Below are positions 6,912 through 8,645 of a stretch of DNA of 8,645 nucleotides, in pieces. Source of the stretch: Bifidobacterium breve. Its GTDB lineage: Bacteria > Actinomycetota > Actinomycetes > Nanopelagicales > Nanopelagicaceae. The stretch spans positions 1-8,645 of the forward strand of contig CAMBOZ010000048.1 in NCBI GenBank assembly GCA_945869505.1. The letters run 5' to 3'. Both the position numbers and the translations under genes were made by a program. The notes under the pieces are model-generated. The model was not told the DNA's origin. It was given only the letters and a program-made list of their open reading frames with translations, and did not search any database. The stretch's first letter is position 1. Every line of letters starts with the position of its first letter.

Positions 6912-7862
6912 TTAAAGTGTTTGTACATCTGCTTGCTTGGCGCGAACTGCTTCAGCAGCTTCTTTTAAGCCAGTAAGTTCTGAATCAGTGAGTTTGGTTT
7001 CAACTACTTTCTTCACTCCGGTGCGACCGATTTCAGCTTCTACGCCGAGATAAACGCCAGAGATTCCATATTCGCCATCGACCCATGCACACACTGGCAT
7101 CACAGCACCAGAATCTTCGATAACTGCTTTGGCCATTCGCGCTGCTGCAGCAGATGGCGCGTAATAAGCCGAACCAGTCTTTAGTAGCGCAACAACTTCA
7201 GCGCCACCATTGCGAGTGCGATCAACTAGTTCATCAATTTCAGCTTGTGAAAGCAGATCTGTAAGCGGCTTTCCGTTTACGGTACAGCGACTTGGAACTG
7301 GGACCATTGTGTCGCCGTGAGAGCCGAGGGTTAAAGTCTTTACGGCCGAAACCTGTACCGCTAGTTTCTCAGCAACAAAGTTAGTGAAGCGAGCAGTGTC
7401 CAACATTCCTGCTTGACCCATTACGCGGTTCTTTGGAAAATTAGTTGCAATCTGAGTTAGCGCAGTCATTTCATCAAGTGGATTAGAGACAACGATGATT
7501 ACTGCATTTGGAGAATGCTTTGCAATGTTTTCAGCGACACCGCGGACGATGCCGGCATTTACGCCAATTAAATCCATTCGGCTCATACCGGGCTTGCGCG
7601 GTAGACCTGCAGTAATGACAACTACATCAGAGTTTGCCGTTGCTTCGTAACCAGCACCATCAGCTGTTGTTGTTGCGCCAATAATCTTTGTTTCGAATCC
7701 TTCGATTGCGCGAGATTGATTCATATCTAGGGCTAGGCCTTCTGGCTTACCTTCGAGAATATCTGTAAGGACTACTGTGTCGAAGATGTTGTATTCGGCT
7801 AAGCGAAGTGCGGTAGTTGATCCATAAAATCCTGCGCCTACAACGGTTACTTTCTTAGACAT
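6912..7862 (-). CDS. mdh: Malate dehydrogenase (LDH-like type)
   Basis: Interconverts malate and oxaloacetate with NAD in the TCA cycle. The 316-residue length and motifs match the LDH-like MDH group. The Rossmann loop is GAGFYG at 9-14, and Asp34 ends the second strand, as expected for NAD preference. The substrate loop [10 protein letters not shown] at 86-95 supplies the two arginines typical of malate rather than lactate enzymes (Arg89, Arg95). SNPLD follows at 126-130, Asp155 and Arg158 lie in MLDTARF, and the catalytic His182 lies in GSHGD. The sequence GAAAGAG, six bases before the ATG, is the likely ribosome site. A perfect palindrome sits just upstream of it. Gene order folD, DUF3017, mdh, icd makes this an internal gene of a metabolic operon. 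Lactate dehydrogenase activity is unlikely given the malate-type loop. Confidence 0.95.
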   Translation of the reverse strand: MSKKVTVVGAGFYGSTTALRLAEYNIFDTVVLTDILEGKPEGLALDMNQSRAIEGFETKIIGATTTADGAGYEATANSDVVVITAGLPRKPGMSRMDLIGVNAGIVRGVAENIAKHSPNAVIIVVSNPLDEMTALTQIATNFPKNRVMGQAGMLDTARFTNFVAEKLAVQVSAVKTLTLGSHGDTMVPVPSRCTVNGKPLTDLLSQAEIDELVDRTRNGGAEVVALLKTGSAYYAPSAAAARMAKAVIEDSGAVMPVCAWVDGEYGISGVYLGVEAEIGRTGVKKVVETKLTDSELTGLKEAAEAVRAKQADVQTL

Positions 7863-7875
7863 AGCGAACTCTTTC

Positions 7876-7889
7876 TCTTGACGTCAAGA
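7876..7889. promoter_or_regulatory. Perfect 14-bp palindrome before mdh, candidate operator or RNA hairpin
   Basis: TCTTGACGTCAAGA is identical on both strands and occupies almost half of the 33-bp gap between the DUF3017 gene and mdh, directly abutting the GAAAGAG ribosome site. As DNA it could bind a dimeric regulator. As RNA it could form a 5-bp stem with an ACGU loop. The embedded TTGACG resembles a -35 box, but a -10 at standard spacing would fall inside the mdh start, so a promoter reading is not supported. Confidence 0.4.
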
Positions 7890-7895
7890 TAAACT

Positions 7896-8132
7896 CTACA
7901 ACCCGCGAGGTAGCGAAATTGCCACTGCAAATAGCGCCAATGCGATACCCAGCGCTAAATACCGCTCAATTTTGCCACTTTTCCCTGATTCCCAATGCGC
8001 GATTGTGATGACGCTCATACCAATTGCGATCGCAATTGAGCCGAGTCGAACATATGAAAAAACCCCTGCAAGAAAGCCCCCGGCAATCATTAAGTAGGCA
8101 AGTCGCACTCCGAGCAAATTTATCTTTCGCAA
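7896..8132 (-). CDS. Small three-helix membrane protein, DUF3017-like
   Basis: Uncharacterised small membrane protein of 78 residues with three predicted helices at about 9-27, 29-46 and 57-75, and a short polar link ([12 protein letters not shown]) between the second and third. Size, topology and location between folD and mdh match the actinobacterial DUF3017 family, which has no known function. The longest start is a TTG at 8130-8132 that overlaps the end of folD by 13 bp. An alternative TTG at 8115-8117 (codon 6) has a purine-rich GAAAG about 5 nt upstream, and a GTG at 8106-8108 (codon 9) is also possible. All choices keep the three helices. Overlap with folD suggests coupled translation. 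The start is uncertain, but the gene is likely real because of its context and hydrophobic pattern. Confidence 0.75.
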   Translation of the reverse strand: MRKINLLGVRLAYLMIAGGFLAGVFSYVRLGSIAIAIGMSVITIAHWESGKSGKIERYLALGIALALFAVAISLPRGL

Positions 8133-8645
8133 GCTTCAACCACATTCGTCAATAGCATCGCTCGAGTCATTGGGCCGACTCCCCCTGGCATTGGTGCAAC
8201 GTAAGCAGCAACTTCCATAACTCCTGGATCTATGTCACCAACTAGTCCTGAATCGGTTCGTGAAATTCCTACATCCAGAACGGTAGCGCCGCTCTTTATA
8301 TCTCCCGCTTTTAAGAAATGTGGGCTACCAATCGCTGCCACGATGATATCGGCGCTTTTAGTGTGTGCGGTTAAATTCTTTGTTCCGGTATGAGTCAGGG
8401 TAACTGTTGCATTTTCTTCCTTGCGATTTAGCAATAAACCGAGTGGTCGGCCGACAGTTAGACCGCGACCAATGACGACAACCTCTGCTCCCGCCAATGG
8501 AATTTTGTAATGGTTGATTAATTCAACAATTCCACGAGGAGTGCACGGCAGCGGAGCAGCGTAACCAGCCACAAGCCTTCCTAAATTCATCGGGTGCAAT
8601 CCATCGGCATCTTTTGCTGGATCGATCGCTTCCAAAACTTTCTGG
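8120..8645 (-). CDS. folD: Bifunctional methylenetetrahydrofolate dehydrogenase/cyclohydrolase, C-terminal part
   Basis: Cytoplasmic enzyme that oxidises 5,10-methylene-THF to methenyl-THF with NADP and hydrolyses it to 10-formyl-THF. The window edge truncates the 5' end. The frame is open to the last base, and the visible part begins [15 protein letters not shown], so roughly 110 N-terminal residues, including the catalytic Tyr/Lys region, lie outside. In order, the fragment shows [14 protein letters not shown] (the usual KDVDG with Val replaced by Ala), PCTPRGI, the dinucleotide loop [32 protein letters not shown] and the family signature PGGVGPMT near the C-terminus. The stop TAA at 8120-8122 lies inside the start region of the downstream membrane-protein gene. 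The TTG at 8633-8635 is an internal Leu codon, not a start. Confidence 0.96.
   Translation of the reverse strand, partial: QKVLEAIDPAKDADGLHPMNLGRLVAGYAAPLPCTPRGIVELINHYKIPLAGAEVVVIGRGLTVGRPLGLLLNRKEENATVTLTHTGTKNLTAHTKSADIIVAAIGSPHFLKAGDIKSGATVLDVGISRTDSGLVGDIDPGVMEVAAYVAPMPGGVGPMTRAMLLTNVVEACER

Noticed and set aside
7863..7889. TTGACG in the palindrome as a -35 box for an mdh promoter
   Set aside because: With a 17-bp spacer the -10 position falls on the mdh start codon and does not resemble TANNNT.
8633..8635. TTG as the start codon of folD
   Set aside because: The same frame continues upstream to the window edge as QKVLEAIDP, a normal internal part of FolD, so the gene is truncated by the window rather than starting here.

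Overview
The window looks like a compact, gene-dense piece of an actinobacterial chromosome. The evidence is a cytidine deaminase that resembles the mycobacterial enzyme, the folD / DUF3017 / mdh order, an IDH1-type NADP isocitrate dehydrogenase, and an MsiK-type sugar ATPase behind a structured leader. Base composition looks only moderate (mid-40s % G+C by eye), several genes overlap or nearly touch, and the longest non-coding stretch is about 180 bp. Together this points to a streamlined lineage such as freshwater acI / Nanopelagicales. That placement is an inference and was not tested by any search.

Layout. Positions 2-3695 are all minus strand and read as one four-gene unit, in transcription order: a CNNM/CorC-type membrane protein (DUF21 plus CBS domains), tryptophanyl-tRNA synthetase (22 bp gap), a BMP-family substrate-binding protein (TAATG overlap) and cytidine deaminase (11 bp overlap). 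Positions 3696-3877 are a divergent intergenic region rich in inverted repeats. They lead into a plus-strand MsiK/UgpC-like sugar ABC ATPase (3878-4960). Positions 4964-8645 are minus strand again. In transcription order they hold the 3' part of folD (cut by the window edge), a small DUF3017-type membrane protein, malate dehydrogenase, isocitrate dehydrogenase and an S51/cyanophycinase-like protein. The last of these ends 3 bp from the convergent ATPase gene.

Function. The right-hand cluster is core metabolism: one-carbon folate interconversion, two TCA-cycle enzymes and a passenger hydrolase-like protein. The left-hand cluster joins translation (TrpRS), an ion-transport-type membrane protein and a likely nucleoside-scavenging pair (BMP binding protein plus cytidine deaminase). 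The ATPase probably energises several carbohydrate importers encoded elsewhere.

No clearly new system, mobile element, CRISPR array or RNA gene was found. The points most worth a second look are the structured leader with an apparent anti-Shine-Dalgarno segment before the ATPase, a perfect 14-bp palindrome just before mdh, a binding protein with a cleavable signal but no lipobox, and the uncharacterised S51-like protein coupled to icd.
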